From Candidatus Thorarchaeota archaeon (GTDB lineage: Archaea > Asgardarchaeota > Thorarchaeia > Thorarchaeales > Thorarchaeaceae), in NCBI GenBank assembly GCA_016841005.1, contig JAEORG010000071.1, forward strand, positions 1-23,143: a stretch of 23,143 nucleotides of DNA. The letters run 5' to 3'. This document shows, piece by piece, positions 8,820-16,498 of the stretch; within the stretch, counting starts at the first letter, position 1, and the number at the start of each line of letters is the position of its first letter. The notes under the pieces were generated by a model. That model ran no database searches. It was not told the origin of the DNA and saw only the letters and a program-made list of their open reading frames with translations. Position numbers and translations under genes: made by a program.

Positions 8820-9605
8820 TTAGGAGAGGTCGAACTCATCTTTGAGGAGACTTCTCCTGTAACATGCTTTGATGCACTTTCCGCAAATGTCATACTTGAT
8901 TCCTTTTTTCATCAAACTTAGGATGTAGAGTCTGCAATTCTCTCGGTATTCTGGTAATGTATCTCGATGTTTAATGAATGAACATGCTACTTCACAAGCA
9001 TTGCAATTCCCACATTTTGATTCAATTTGATGATTATGAACCAGAGGGATAGTAAAAAGTATAGACGCGAATCGTATTGCGCAGCTAAATTTTTCATGAA
9101 TAATTAATTGATTCTTACCTCTCCATCCCAAACCAGCTAATTCTGCTATAGCACGATGTGAAACGACCATACTGAAATAATCCTGAACTGTGTTTACTTC
9201 CCCTATGACTCCATCAATTGTAGCTGTTAAGGCTATGCCACCATACCTAGATGCTATATCTCTTGACATTCGATCAAGAACCTGGTTGATACGATTGTAT
9301 TCCGAAGCATAGTTATTCCAGAGATTGTAGTCAACTTGTCCATTCGTTTTTGTATTGATGTTGTCAATAATAGGGTCAGTATATGCTATTCCAACGCAAG
9401 CAATACTTCCTTTTTCATAAAACACCTCGAATTTATTATCTGCAATTGACCTCAGTTTTTCTTGCTGAACTGGAATTAGTGAATCATACACATCGCTAAA
9501 TTTTGCAAATCCAATATCACCTGATTCTCCGTACGAACGTAGAAGCTCATTGAAATACCCTATGACATCTTCTGTATTCTCTTGAGCATCATCAAGGCTA
9601 TTCAT
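8820..9605 (-). CDS. QueG-like double [4Fe-4S] protein
   Basis: A 261-residue soluble protein related to epoxyqueuosine reductase-type proteins. The C-terminal ferredoxin-like part has Cys198-x2-Cys201-x2-Cys204-x3-Cys208, then Cys224, then Cys241-x2-Cys244-x2-Cys248, enough for two [4Fe-4S] clusters. Before it, the stretch SHRAIAELAGLGWRGKNQLI (150-169) matches the conserved middle of the QueG/COG1600 family. True QueG is longer (roughly 310-380 residues) and uses base-off cobalamin; the N-terminal part here is short and divergent, so the substrate may differ. GAGGAG lies 6 bases upstream of the start. It follows the PhzF-family gene by 30 bases, suggesting one operon. Confidence 0.75.
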   Translation of the reverse strand: MNSLDDAQENTEDVIGYFNELLRSYGESGDIGFAKFSDVYDSLIPVQQEKLRSIADNKFEVFYEKGSIACVGIAYTDPIIDNINTKTNGQVDYNLWNNYASEYNRINQVLDRMSRDIASRYGGIALTATIDGVIGEVNTVQDYFSMVVSHRAIAELAGLGWRGKNQLIIHEKFSCAIRFASILFTIPLVHNHQIESKCGNCNACEVACSFIKHRDTLPEYRENCRLYILSLMKKGIKYDICGKCIKACYRRSLLKDEFDLS

Positions 9606-9635
9606 GAATTGCTCCTCAACTTCCTTATAGGAAAT

Positions 9636-10568
9636 CTACTTGTCATCAATGTTCTTACTCAAATCCAAGTAGAATGTTCCTTCAGCAATTAATCTTGTCT
9701 GACCAGATACATATGCTCCGATGAAATCCTCTTCACCGATAACACTTGCGATTATTTTGCTAGGGCGTTTGATTTCATATCCTTGCTCGATGATAATATC
9801 ATCACCAAGTTTTTTGCGCTTCAAGAGATTATATTGCTCAATATACGCAGCAAGTGGACCTGTAGCACTTCCTGTTGCTGGATCTTCAACCACTCCGACT
9901 TCTGGTCCAAACATTCTGACATGTACATTTGAATCTTGATTCACTCCCTCCGTACAGAATATCACAATCAGTTTGCTGATTTGTCCATCAAGAGTAGAAA
10001 GAATTTCCATAGAATTAGGGCTCGCCTTCTGGATTGATTCCAATGAATTCAACTGAATCATCAAAAATGGGAATCCTGTTGAAACCCATTGCATTGGTGC
10101 ATTCGTTGCTATGTCATCCTTAGAGATGTTCAGAGCTGATGCAATAGCTCCTTTATCTCCCCAAATATCTAGAAACTCAGGTTCATTCTGCTTCATACGA
10201 ATCAAACCGCTTGGTAAATATTCAACAGGTATTGGTCCTATACCAAGCTCCAATGTTGCAGTTCTATCATTAGATTTTACGATTCCCTTTTCTCGCATTA
10301 CAAACGCTGTACCTATAGTGGGATGTCCAGCAAAGTCAAGCTCTCGGGCAGGTGTGAATATTCTTACCTTGGCTGCAAATTCTGAAGAAGTTGGCTTTTC
10401 TAAGAATGTGGACTCCGAGAAATTCATCTCAAGAGTCATTCCCTGCATATTATCCGTAGAGATTGATTTGTTGATATCTATGTTCCAGTAAGTGGCCAAT
10501 TGATTTCCGCCGAAATTGTATCTATCATCTACGAAGACACTTGTTTGAATATATGGAACTTCAAGCAT
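9636..10568 (-). CDS. PhzF-family isomerase/epimerase
   Basis: A 310-residue protein with the full set of PhzF landmarks: GGNQLA (20-25), the catalytic glutamate in NFSEST (Glu52), FAGHPTIGTA (79-88), VEDPATGSA (227-235) and SGQTRLIAEG (288-297). The fold is that of diaminopimelate epimerase. In PhzF itself it isomerises trans-2,3-dihydro-3-hydroxyanthranilate; most relatives have unknown substrates and nothing here suggests phenazine synthesis. Length is normal. The gene is the first of a minus-strand pair with the QueG-like iron-sulfur protein, and starts divergently from the four-repeat membrane protein. No clear ribosome site precedes ATG 10568, so the transcript may have a short or no leader. 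Confidence 0.9.
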   Translation of the reverse strand: MLEVPYIQTSVFVDDRYNFGGNQLATYWNIDINKSISTDNMQGMTLEMNFSESTFLEKPTSSEFAAKVRIFTPARELDFAGHPTIGTAFVMREKGIVKSNDRTATLELGIGPIPVEYLPSGLIRMKQNEPEFLDIWGDKGAIASALNISKDDIATNAPMQWVSTGFPFLMIQLNSLESIQKASPNSMEILSTLDGQISKLIVIFCTEGVNQDSNVHVRMFGPEVGVVEDPATGSATGPLAAYIEQYNLLKRKKLGDDIIIEQGYEIKRPSKIIASVIGEEDFIGAYVSGQTRLIAEGTFYLDLSKNIDDK

Positions 10569-10692
10569 GATTTTTCATATACAAAACTACCATATGAATA
10601 GGGCTGCATAGGCAACATCTAGCATTAACCAAGCAACTTAAGTACTGGCATTTTATGAATTATAGTTAATTACCAATAGAGGTTTATGATAG

Positions 10693-11580
10693 ATGTTCGA
10701 GGAGGATACAACAGGTACTCCAGATGAGGAAAATACAACGGATACTTCAGATATTGAAGATACTCCACCTACTGAAAAGATGGAACAGCAGACTAAATCA
10801 ACTGGAAAGAGAAAGTATCGGCGATCAAGTCTCTATAAATATGCGACAACGGGTGCGTTCATCGCATGGGTTTCATTCATAGTGATATGGCTCTTTTTCT
10901 TCGCAGGTAATTATGATATTTTCCAAAATATAGGTGTCACAATAGCATCATTCTTTATTGCTGCAGGAATCTTATCACTAATCGTTATTCCTCCTGGTTC
11001 AGGTCCTACTGGGTCCTCGATACCAGTCAAAGCATCCGCGTTATCATTTGTTGCTTGGATTGCGTTTATGTCAATATGGTTACCTTTCTATGCTCCATCT
11101 GGAATAATCTATCAGAATATCGTGATTTTCATTGTTGCCTCACTCTTGTTCTTGTTATTCAATGCACTCGTTTGGGGAAGGACAATGAAGAGAGAAATGG
11201 GATTCCGACCATATTCTTCAATGGGAATCTTTGGAGGATGGATGGCATTCCTTATAGTTTGGCTTTGGTTTTTCGCCTTGGGATATTCAGGGTATCAGAA
11301 CATAGCTATTACCATGGTTTCGTTTCTGATTGGGATGTTGCTCATCTATCTCTTATGGCATAGTGAGATTGAACGAAGTAAAGGTGAGATACAGGGAGGA
11401 GGACTCTTTACAATCTGGTTCATTATTCTCGCAGCCTGGTTTTGGTTCCTTGCTGATAGTTTTGATGTATATCAGAATCTTGCCGTAATCATTGTTTCCA
11501 TATTCATCTTTTCAGGTATTGGATACTTCATGGGTCGGAACCGATGGGGTAGTATTCGCGACCTTGATTGGGATGAATAA
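10693..11580 (+). CDS. membrane protein of four tandem 2-TM repeats (W-x6-W-x10-[YF]QN)
   Basis: A 295-residue protein with a polar, acidic, Thr-rich N-terminal tail (1-45) and then four copies of one unit: two membrane helices joined by an aromatic loop. The landmarks keep exact spacing: Trp59/Trp66/Phe77-Gln-Asn; Trp122/Trp129/Tyr140-Gln-Asn; Trp183/Trp190/Tyr201-Gln-Asn; Trp242/Trp249/Tyr260-Gln-Asn. Each is W-x6-W-x10-[YF]-Q-N-[IL], repeated every 59-63 residues. The eight helices would place all four loops on the same side of the membrane. I do not recognise the family. The start has GAGGT (10679-10683) 9 bases upstream. The gene stands alone, ending at a strong hairpin terminator. Confidence 0.85.
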   Translation: MFEEDTTGTPDEENTTDTSDIEDTPPTEKMEQQTKSTGKRKYRRSSLYKYATTGAFIAWVSFIVIWLFFFAGNYDIFQNIGVTIASFFIAAGILSLIVIPPGSGPTGSSIPVKASALSFVAWIAFMSIWLPFYAPSGIIYQNIVIFIVASLLFLLFNALVWGRTMKREMGFRPYSSMGIFGGWMAFLIVWLWFFALGYSGYQNIAITMVSFLIGMLLIYLLWHSEIERSKGEIQGGGLFTIWFIILAAWFWFLADSFDVYQNLAVIIVSIFIFSGIGYFMGRNRWGSIRDLDWDE

Positions 11581-11590
11581 AAGATTGAAC

Positions 11591-11625
11591 GTCTTCGACT
11601 CATGTTGAAGACTTCTTTCTTTTCT
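11591..11625. terminator. hairpin plus T-tract, likely bidirectional terminator
   Basis: GTCTTCGAC (11591-11599) pairs with GTTGAAGAC (11604-11612) over nine pairs (one G-U) around the tetraloop TCAT. TTCTTTCTTTTCTTT follows on the plus strand; on the minus strand a shorter T-rich stretch (from 11582 down) follows. It lies between the convergent four-repeat membrane gene and the GNAT gene. Confidence 0.65.
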
Positions 11626-12075
11626 TTACTTCAAATATACTTCATAGAAATTATCCGATTTATCGAAACCGATGTTTGTATAGATTCTCTCTCCCATGTC
11701 AGTAGCATGAAGAGATACCTTTCCAACACTTTTCCCTCTACAGACTTTCAGGACCTCTTCCATTAACTTTGTAGCAATTCCCCTTCTCCGATATTCTTCC
11801 TCGACATACATGTTCATGACATAGGCACACTTACCTGTGGGGTTTCTATTATCTGGAAGCCTAACACTATAATTAATTGCAACTCCGCCTACAATTTCAT
11901 CAGCTTCTACATCAAGTAGAATTTCTGGATTGTCAGTCCATTCATTCTCTAAGAAATACCGGGTGACTTTCTCAGTGTTCAAAAGGTCTTCTTCTGTCCA
12001 TCCCATCGATCTGAACATCTCAATTCTATGACGGACAATCCATTCTATATGTTCATGAGTTGCTCTTACAATCAT
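11626..12075 (-). CDS. GNAT-family N-acetyltransferase
   Basis: A 149-residue single-domain GNAT enzyme. The acetyl-CoA site is visible as the strand AYVMNMYV (84-91) followed by Glu-Glu-Tyr and the pyrophosphate-binding R-R-R-G-I-A motif (97-101 and following), leading into helix TKLMEEVLKV. The later YTNIGF (132-137) is the usual 'Y..GF' element. The N-terminal helices (IEWIVRHRIEMF, then a Met-Gly-Trp-Thr-Glu-Glu turn) would shape the acceptor site; the acceptor is unknown. It is 76 bases downstream of the TauE/SafE gene on the same strand and could be co-transcribed. No clear ribosome site is seen. Confidence 0.88.
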   Translation of the reverse strand: MIVRATHEHIEWIVRHRIEMFRSMGWTEEDLLNTEKVTRYFLENEWTDNPEILLDVEADEIVGGVAINYSVRLPDNRNPTGKCAYVMNMYVEEEYRRRGIATKLMEEVLKVCRGKSVGKVSLHATDMGERIYTNIGFDKSDNFYEVYLK

Positions 12076-12151
12076 CTGATTTCAACTACCACTAGAGATC
12101 AATCGCTTCATTCGAACGAATTAGGTTGGAAGCATTACATGATTTTTGTGA

Positions 12152-13084
12152 TTAAGGCGGTTGGTCTCCTCTAATCTGATATAACCTAAACAAGCCAATC
12201 GGTACAACAATAATGAGCCAAATAATTAGGTCTCCAATAGTAGCTATAGTAATAACACTTGGGTCTCCTAGTGGTGTTCCTGGGACCATCAACATTTGTC
12301 CCAAATACATCATTTTGACTAATGGAAAAACCAGAATAAGACCAAATACTTGCTTCAACTGAACTGCGTTTATTCTTCCAGCTAGTTTAGGTCCAATCTG
12401 GGCTCCGATTATCATTCCAATTCCTAATGCTAGTGCGTAGAATGGATCTATGTGTCCTCCAATGATGTTCCTTACCGTACCCGCACCAGCAGTGAAAATC
12501 ATCGTAAACATCGATGTTGCTGCAGCAGCATGAATCGGAAGCCCCATCAAGATAGTTAGAACAGGAACAACTATTGCTCCTCCTCCTATTCCCAGAAGAC
12601 CTGCAGAGATTCCTCCAATGAATCCACCGAAAAGTGCCAAAACGAGTCTAGAGCGAGGGATATCTGAGAAATTGAAGGATTCTACTTCATCTGCCTTACC
12701 CTTCTTCTTTGCAAACAACATCTTAATCGCAACAGGAAACAAGGCAATCCCAAAGATGACTCTCAGAATGTAATCTGAAACGATTAACTCTCTCAAAACA
12801 ACACCAATCAATGATCCCGGTATCGTCATTACTGCAAGAAATAGCCCTGCATTGAAAACGATTGGCCTAGGTTTTTGACGATAGTAGGGAACTGTGCTCG
12901 CTGCGGCGACAAATAACGCTGCAACCAAAGCTGTTGCTGGAGCAGTTTGTGCTGTCAATCCAAATATGATAATTAACAAAGGAGTATTCATGATTCCTCC
13001 ACCAATACCGACCATGGAGGAAACCGTACCAACACCAATTGCAAATGCCGCTATCAGCATAACTTCAACAAAAATATCTTGCAT
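12152..13084 (-). CDS. TauE/SafE-family sulfite/sulfonate-type exporter
   Basis: A 310-residue membrane protein with about eight hydrophobic segments arranged in two similar halves. Each half starts with the family's glycine-rich motif: GIGGG at 26-30 followed by MNTPLL, and GIGGG at 165-169 followed by VVPVL. A basic cytoplasmic loop (KKKGKADEVE, ~126-135) separates the halves. Members of this family (COG0730) move small organic or inorganic anions such as sulfite, sulfoacetate or taurine-derived products; the substrate here is unknown and no sulfur genes are nearby. It is 64 bases downstream of the wHTH-2TM gene, so co-transcription is likely. No canonical ribosome site precedes the start. 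Confidence 0.9.
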   Translation of the reverse strand: MQDIFVEVMLIAAFAIGVGTVSSMVGIGGGIMNTPLLIIIFGLTAQTAPATALVAALFVAAASTVPYYRQKPRPIVFNAGLFLAVMTIPGSLIGVVLRELIVSDYILRVIFGIALFPVAIKMLFAKKKGKADEVESFNFSDIPRSRLVLALFGGFIGGISAGLLGIGGGAIVVPVLTILMGLPIHAAAATSMFTMIFTAGAGTVRNIIGGHIDPFYALALGIGMIIGAQIGPKLAGRINAVQLKQVFGLILVFPLVKMMYLGQMLMVPGTPLGDPSVITIATIGDLIIWLIIVVPIGLFRLYQIRGDQPP

Positions 13085-13148
13085 CTTCTTGTCGCCTTAC
13101 TTCGACGACTAAGACCCCTACTTAAGAAGCTCCATCTGTCCATAAGGA

Positions 13149-13583
13149 TTAAGGTGTCCTTCTTCTTCCTATCCAATAACAACCTGAGAGTGTTACAACC
13201 ACTCCAAATAGGAGAAATAGCGTGCCAAGGTTTTCGTAGTAGATGATTCCACCACTCGTGGCAAGAATTACAAGCGCTGCAATTATGACGAGAAATCCTA
13301 TGCATGCAACTGCCTTCCCAGGTGCGGAGTTGTATGATAAGAAATCTGGAGGAGTTTCCTCCCCAGAGATAGAAGGTCGATCCGAAACGGTTACAGCATT
13401 TTTGAAAATTCTCTTATTATCCTCAGTGATATAACCATCAATGAGCCCTTCTTTGAGGGTTCCTCTTAGAATCTCAAGGGTTTCTTCTTCAGTGAGTCCT
13501 ACTTCACTAGCAAGGAGTTGAATTGCACTGAGGTCCTGTTCATTAACCAGGTGAGTCAATCGTTTCTTCACATCAATACTCAT
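13149..13583 (-). CDS. winged-helix-like domain plus 2-TM membrane protein
   Basis: The N-terminal ~60 residues read as a small winged-helix domain (KKRLTHLV, then LSAIQLLASEVGLTEEE, a second helix TLEILRGTLKEGLIDG and a wing YITEDNKRIF). A polar linker leads to two membrane helices (about residues 88-106 and 114-135 counted from ATG 13583) joined by a short loop with IIYYENL. I prefer ATG 13583 to GTG 13592 because GGTGAGT, a good anti-SD match, ends just before it. Winged-helix domains tethered to membrane hairpins recur in archaea, especially Asgard archaea, and may regulate transcription or act as protein-protein modules. It is first in a run with the TauE/SafE and GNAT genes. No function can be assigned. 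Confidence 0.7.
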   Translation of the reverse strand: MSIDVKKRLTHLVNEQDLSAIQLLASEVGLTEEETLEILRGTLKEGLIDGYITEDNKRIFKNAVTVSDRPSISGEETPPDFLSYNSAPGKAVACIGFLVIIAALVILATSGGIIYYENLGTLFLLFGVVVTLSGCYWIGRRRTP

Positions 13584-13712
13584 AGTACTCACCGTTTTCG
13601 AGTCATGATATTGGTTGAGATAAATCTAGCGAACTTGGTATTATTGTTTCTCGAAGCATATCTATGGGTTATCACATAAAAAACCGGCTTACTATGGTTC
13701 TGTCCCTATGTG

Positions 13713-13720
13713 TATATAAA
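13713..13720 (-). promoter_or_regulatory. TATA box candidate for the wHTH-2TM operon
   Basis: The minus strand reads TTTATATA exactly, the archaeal consensus. Transcription would start near 13689, leaving a leader of about 100 bases before ATG 13583. The region 13593-13819 is a divergent intergenic space with no other gene seen. The element upstream of the box is not the purine-rich BRE, and the word also reads as TATATAAA on the plus strand, so direction is not certain. Confidence 0.45.
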
Positions 13721-13786
13721 TGCACAAAGGATGTAATAGAGACTAGTAACAATTACAGGAATAGGAACATTTTACTATAACCAAAT

Positions 13787-13797
13787 TAGTCTATATA
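13787..13797 (+). promoter_or_regulatory. TATA-like element upstream of the wHTH/LRR pair
   Basis: GTCTATATACT lies about 25-33 bases before GTG 13820. This would give a very short leader that includes or just precedes the GAGGT at 13806-13810. Confidence 0.3.
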
Positions 13798-13819
13798 CTA
13801 ATTAAGAGGTACGGAAACA

Positions 13820-14110
13820 GTGGCTTTAGAATTATCTGCGGGTGTCTTAGCTGTCTTACAAGTCATAGCAGTGCATGGTCCTATCAGTCCGCATGAGATT
13901 TGTGATAAAGTTGAGTTGTCACCGAGAACCGTTACTCTTGCACTTGGAACTCTAACCAAGAAGCGACTCTGCAAGAAAATCCCAAACCTTGCAGATATGA
14001 GAAAACCTCTCTATTTCTTGAATAACGAGCAAGCTAGACCAGTGCTTGCTGAGTATGGGCTAGATTCAGTCATTCGATCTCCTCCAGCTGGACTTGGGTG
14101 GAGACCATAA
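13820..14110 (+). CDS. small winged-helix (MarR-like) DNA-binding protein
   Basis: A 96-residue protein that starts at GTG with GAGGT (13806-13810) 9 bases upstream. Residues ~5-70 form a typical winged helix: VLAVLQVIAVHG, ISPHEICDKVE (helix 2), LSPRTVTLALGTLTKKRL (recognition helix, Arg-Thr-Val-Thr), and a wing CKKIPNLADMRKPLYFL. This suggests a transcription regulator of the MarR/ArsR type. The tail ends LGWRP then TAA. The next 13 bases and the following LRR gene are in the same reading frame, so this could be the N-terminal domain of a wHTH-LRR protein interrupted by one stop codon. Alternatively it is the first gene of a two-gene operon. Confidence 0.8.
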   Translation: MALELSAGVLAVLQVIAVHGPISPHEICDKVELSPRTVTLALGTLTKKRLCKKIPNLADMRKPLYFLNNEQARPVLAEYGLDSVIRSPPAGLGWRP

Positions 14111-14122
14111 GATTTCCTTTCA

Positions 14123-15775
14123 TTGGCTGTAGTAGAAGATTCTAAAGCGAAAGACGTGTTAATTTTCTCAATGAATGATGTAGTTATTGAATTCCTTCGG
14201 TCCCCTCGCAAACCCGAGAGAATCATATACGGCCCTGAAACAACTGAAATCAAGTTAGTAGGTATGAACATACACGAATTAGTATTTGTTGAAATTGGAC
14301 CAATGGAAAATCTTCATGTTCTTGATATTAGTGATAATAACCTTGAGCACATCAATTTGGATATTCTAAGTAATGCCGCTGAAATATCCAAGATAAATTT
14401 GGAAGATAATAAACTACAATCAATCAAGACTGATAATTTGAAAGACCTCGATAATCTAAGTCTACTGAATTTATCGAATAATCTTGTGAAGAATATTGAT
14501 ATTTCTGCGCTGATTGGATGCAGAAATCTAGAACACTTGAATCTCGCGAACAACCATATCCATTCAATTGACCTTGATCCTATATGTTCCTGTTCTCGCC
14601 TTACTAGCCTAAGGTTAGAAGGGAATCAACTTGATGCAATAGACCTGTCGCCTTTGAGGTTATTGACAGGATTAGCATATCTTGATATTTCTCATAATTG
14701 GATAAGAGAAATAGATCTAAGTCCATTAAAGAATCATGAGTTAGTCGAATTAAACCTTAGTGAAAATCCCCTTTCCAATATTGATCTAACTCCACTACAA
14801 GGGAATACCCATATCAAAAATATCCAAATGAACTATAATCAAATCAAATCTCTGGATTTGCGACCGTTAGCGTCCTGCAAACAACTCCACCACTTAGGTA
14901 TCTCCAATAGTAAGATTCAGGAAATTGATCTAGTTCCTTTAACAAATTGTCTTAATCTGAGAACATTAGACATTTCAGGAATTGTATCACTGGATGTTGA
15001 CCTTTGGCCTGTCTTTACTTTTCCTAATCTTGAGGATTTCAGATTCTCAGCGATTCCGACATTCTCAACACTCGCACCACCCCGTTCGGTTGAATGGCCC
15101 ACTGGCATCGACAGATATAGGAAAAACATACGACGACGGAAAACTGCTGATGAAATTAATGAAAATGGATTGCAAGAATTCAAATCGGGCATCAATTCTA
15201 TTTACTCTTATATGAGTCCACTCGGCCGATTCTATCTTCGAGTTGCAGTGATGGAGGCGATCGGTCTAGGTCATTTCAAAGGATATGATTGTGATGTTCT
15301 CAAGCTACTGAATGCAATTCAAGAAGAAACAGATTTCGAAACTATGCAAATCTCTCTAAAATCAAAAATCTATGAGGGTCTTATAGAACAAGTACAATCA
15401 GGAGGTTCTACACTACTTGTTGATGTTGAGCTCGCCCAGGATGTTCCTGAATTAGCCGTTATAACACCTAGGATTCTTGAATTACGCAGGCAGGAGCTAA
15501 AAAATGTTGTACTGGGAATGCGCGATGGAAAGTATGACTTGGTCTCACTTTGGTCAACAACATATGGTTTCGAAATTCTAAGCGCATTGAAATTGGGAAT
15601 TGAGATTGACACTAAAGGAAAACATCTGGAACGATTAAAGACAGAGTTGCTCAAATTCGATATTGAACTCCAGACTTCCGAAGAACCTTCCTCCAGTTTC
15701 GAACAACCCAAGATCTCAGAAGAACTACGAGCGTACATCCTAGTTTGTGCAAATAAAGCTGCAATGCAACAATAA
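14123..15775 (+). CDS. leucine-rich-repeat protein, ten 24-residue repeats
   Basis: The longest reading is 550 residues from TTG 14123; ATG 14171 is the first ATG. Neither has a recognisable ribosome site. After a ~60-residue cap, residues ~64-305 contain ten LRRs of almost exactly 24 residues, consensus L-x2-L-x-L-x2-N-x-L-x2-I-D-L-x-P-L, with 'IDLSPL' repeated as in LRR proteins of Asgard archaea. Residues ~330-550 form a helical, LRR-free domain (SPLGRFYLRVAVMEAIGLG, later charged helices). No signal peptide or membrane segment is visible, so it is likely cytoplasmic and binds a protein partner. It follows the winged-helix gene by 12 bases in the same frame. Its stop is one base from the stop of the convergent cobalamin adenosyltransferase. 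Confidence 0.85.
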   Translation: MAVVEDSKAKDVLIFSMNDVVIEFLRSPRKPERIIYGPETTEIKLVGMNIHELVFVEIGPMENLHVLDISDNNLEHINLDILSNAAEISKINLEDNKLQSIKTDNLKDLDNLSLLNLSNNLVKNIDISALIGCRNLEHLNLANNHIHSIDLDPICSCSRLTSLRLEGNQLDAIDLSPLRLLTGLAYLDISHNWIREIDLSPLKNHELVELNLSENPLSNIDLTPLQGNTHIKNIQMNYNQIKSLDLRPLASCKQLHHLGISNSKIQEIDLVPLTNCLNLRTLDISGIVSLDVDLWPVFTFPNLEDFRFSAIPTFSTLAPPRSVEWPTGIDRYRKNIRRRKTADEINENGLQEFKSGINSIYSYMSPLGRFYLRVAVMEAIGLGHFKGYDCDVLKLLNAIQEETDFETMQISLKSKIYEGLIEQVQSGGSTLLVDVELAQDVPELAVITPRILELRRQELKNVVLGMRDGKYDLVSLWSTTYGFEILSALKLGIEIDTKGKHLERLKTELLKFDIELQTSEEPSSSFEQPKISEELRAYILVCANKAAMQQ

Positions 15776-15776
15776 C

Positions 15777-16376
15777 TCACTTAGTTTGTAATCTTGTTCC
15801 CTCTCTTGAAATGATGTTATCCCCCTCTCCAACTTCCAAATTCTCATAACGCGACAAGACAAATAAAAGATCAGACAACCTGTTGACAAAACGGATAATC
15901 TCAGGATTGATCTCATTCTCTCTAGAATATGTAATAATCCTTCTCTCAGCCCTTCTGCACACTGTTCTTGCTACGTGCAAAAAGGAAGCACCCTTTGTTC
16001 CTCCTGGAATAACGAAATTCTTGAGTAATGGAAGTTCTTCAACAACTTCATCTGCAATATTCTCAAGTCGTACGACATCAGCGGCGTTAACAGTCTTAAT
16101 TGATGCTAGGTTCTCCTTATCTTCAACTGACTCACGATTTGTCGCTAGTTCTGCTGCAATGTAGAAGAGAACTTGTTGAATCTCATGGATATAATCTGCT
16201 ATTCTCTTGCTTGAGTGTATCTTTGCAACTCCCAAACTGGTAATGAGTTCATCTACTGTACCATATGCCTCTACGCGTTTATCGTCTTTTGCGATTCTCT
16301 CCCCTGAGAACAGACCTGTTGTTCCCTTGTCGCCTTTACGGGTGTATATTCTCTTGGACAGTGTTTCTACCTCCAC
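15777..16376 (-). CDS. PduO-type ATP:cob(I)alamin adenosyltransferase
   Basis: A soluble trimeric-type enzyme that transfers the adenosyl group of ATP to cob(I)alamin to make coenzyme B12. The diagnostic parts are present: IYTRKGDKGTTGLFSG near the N-terminus (ATP site), the helix PGGTKGASFLHVARTVCRRAER, and RFVNRLSDLLFVLSRYEN near the C-terminus. The longest frame starts at GTG 16376 with no upstream ribosome site. A perfect GGAGGT (minus strand, 16374-16369) lies inside it, 7 bases before an in-frame CTG at 16361. Starting there gives MSKRIYTRKGDKG, close to the usual family N-terminus, so a CTG start is quite possible. B12-dependent partners are not visible here, apart from a distant QueG-like protein. 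Confidence 0.92.
   Translation of the reverse strand: MEVETLSKRIYTRKGDKGTTGLFSGERIAKDDKRVEAYGTVDELITSLGVAKIHSSKRIADYIHEIQQVLFYIAAELATNRESVEDKENLASIKTVNAADVVRLENIADEVVEELPLLKNFVIPGGTKGASFLHVARTVCRRAERRIITYSRENEINPEIIRFVNRLSDLLFVLSRYENLEVGEGDNIISREGTRLQTK
16369..16374 (-). promoter_or_regulatory. GGAGGT ribosome site pointing to a CTG start
   Basis: This consensus site is 7 bases before CTG 16361 on the minus strand. There is no ATG, GTG or TTG in frame at a suitable distance downstream, so it argues that the adenosyltransferase starts at CTG. Confidence 0.45.
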
Positions 16377-16453
16377 TCACTTGTTTGCATTTGGTTGGAT
16401 AGAGCACGTAAAAACAATACGTTGTGTGATAATTCATCATGTGAGATGTGAAG

Positions 16454-16461
16454 TTTATATT
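16454..16461 (+). promoter_or_regulatory. TATA box for the 6-TM protein gene
   Basis: TTTATATT lies about 45 bases before ATG 16499. Transcription would begin near 16482, just upstream of GGAG at 16494-16497. This makes an upstream ATG at 16448 impossible as the start, since it precedes the box. Confidence 0.5.
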
Positions 16462-16498
16462 GCTTCTATTCATTGAAAGGCCGTCGTGGATAAGGAGT

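Noticed and set aside
8820..9605. Naming the iron-sulfur protein queG
   Set aside because: It is too short and its N-terminal region too divergent to claim epoxyqueuosine reductase activity.
11055..11363. Overlapping open frame inside the four-repeat membrane gene
   Set aside because: The same DNA encodes the conserved repeats in the main frame; the alternative peptide shows no domain or ribosome site.
14314..15040. 72-base DNA periodicity considered as a tandem repeat or CRISPR-like array
   Set aside because: It is the codon-level trace of the 24-residue LRRs, with diverged DNA and no identical spacers or repeats.
15370..15780. 136-codon antisense frame under the LRR gene
   Set aside because: Ser/Arg-rich, low-complexity antisense product typical of a shadow of a real gene; no ribosome site.
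16448..16498. N-terminal extension of the 6-TM protein from ATG 16448
   Set aside because: A TATA box at 16454-16461 and a ribosome site at 16494-16497 lie within it, so it is unlikely to be translated.
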